This document shows positions 5,145 through 5,232 of a stretch of DNA of 5,232 bases, in pieces. The stretch covers positions 1 to 5,232 of the forward strand of contig CAAFRK010000265.1 in assembly GCA_900765235.1 (NCBI GenBank), in the 5' to 3' direction. The stretch comes from an uncultured Veillonella sp. (GTDB lineage Bacteria; Bacillota_C; Negativicutes; Veillonellales; Veillonellaceae). Below the pieces are notes generated by a model, which ran no database searches, was not told the origin of the DNA, and was given only the letters and a program-made list of their open reading frames with translations. The translations under genes were made by a program, and so were the position numbers. Numbering within the stretch: the first letter of the stretch is position 1; every line of letters begins with the position of its first letter.

Positions 5145-5232
5145 ATTCTTTCCCTTCTACTTACGATAACCCCTTACAGATATCGTTCTCTTTATAAATT
5201 TCATGTTCGTCTCATTTATTTTTCATTTTCTA
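5145..5232 (-). other. Upstream region of the PHP-like gene, truncated by the window
   Basis: It contains the ribosome binding site GAAGGGA (5151-5157) and a short inverted repeat, ACGATA (5163-5168) with TATCGT (5181-5186), around a 12-nt loop. Minus-strand TATAAA (5191-5196) could be a -10, but no acceptable -35 is found at the right distance. No coding sequence is evident. Confidence 0.4.

Noticed and set aside
5163..5186. Six-bp inverted repeat ACGATA/TATCGT before the PHP-like gene
   Set aside because: The stem is short and AT-rich with a 12-nt loop and no T-run. It is too weak to call an operator or terminator on its own.

Overview
The window is AT-rich and looks like the chromosome of a strictly anaerobic, low-GC Firmicute. 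Codon use and the protein sequences suggest a Negativicutes member, most likely Veillonella. That placement is an inference from recall, not from a database search. All four genes lie on the minus strand, so the region reads from high to low coordinates. There is no sign of a mobile element, CRISPR array, tRNA or rRNA.

Layout in reading order. (1) 5144-4341 encodes a protein with the overall plan of the CpsB/CapC/YwqE PHP-type tyrosine phosphatases. Nearly every metal-ligand position has been substituted, so it looks like a pseudo-phosphatase. It ends in its own hairpin terminator (4285-4335). (2) 4286-4096 is the control region of nrdD. It holds a near-consensus sigma-70-type promoter, flanked and overlapped by two NrdR-box-like palindromes whose centres are exactly 32 bp apart. 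A terminator-like hairpin with a T-run sits inside the leader, and a strong ribosome binding site follows. (3) 4095-1945 is nrdD, the class III (anaerobic, glycyl-radical) ribonucleotide reductase. (4) 1911-1881 is a perfect 13-bp hairpin between nrdD and nrdG. (5) 1807-1310 is nrdG, the radical-SAM activase of NrdD. (6) 1307-69 is a ClC-family anion channel or transporter. It starts 2 nt after the nrdG stop, with its Shine-Dalgarno inside the last nrdG codons. A terminator at 21-56 closes the unit.

Function. NrdG uses a [4Fe-4S] cluster and S-adenosylmethionine to place a glycyl radical on NrdD, which then reduces ribonucleotides to deoxyribonucleotides without oxygen. The NrdR-like sites suggest repression tied to the dNTP/ATP balance. 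The hairpin between nrdD and nrdG probably lowers activase output relative to the reductase. The ClC gene appears translationally coupled to nrdG, but no biochemical link between them is evident.

The least ordinary points are the loss of the catalytic site in the PHP-like protein, the non-canonical anion-filter motifs of the ClC protein, and the layered control region ahead of nrdD. None of these amounts to a clearly new system. The remaining short gaps hold only the control elements listed.
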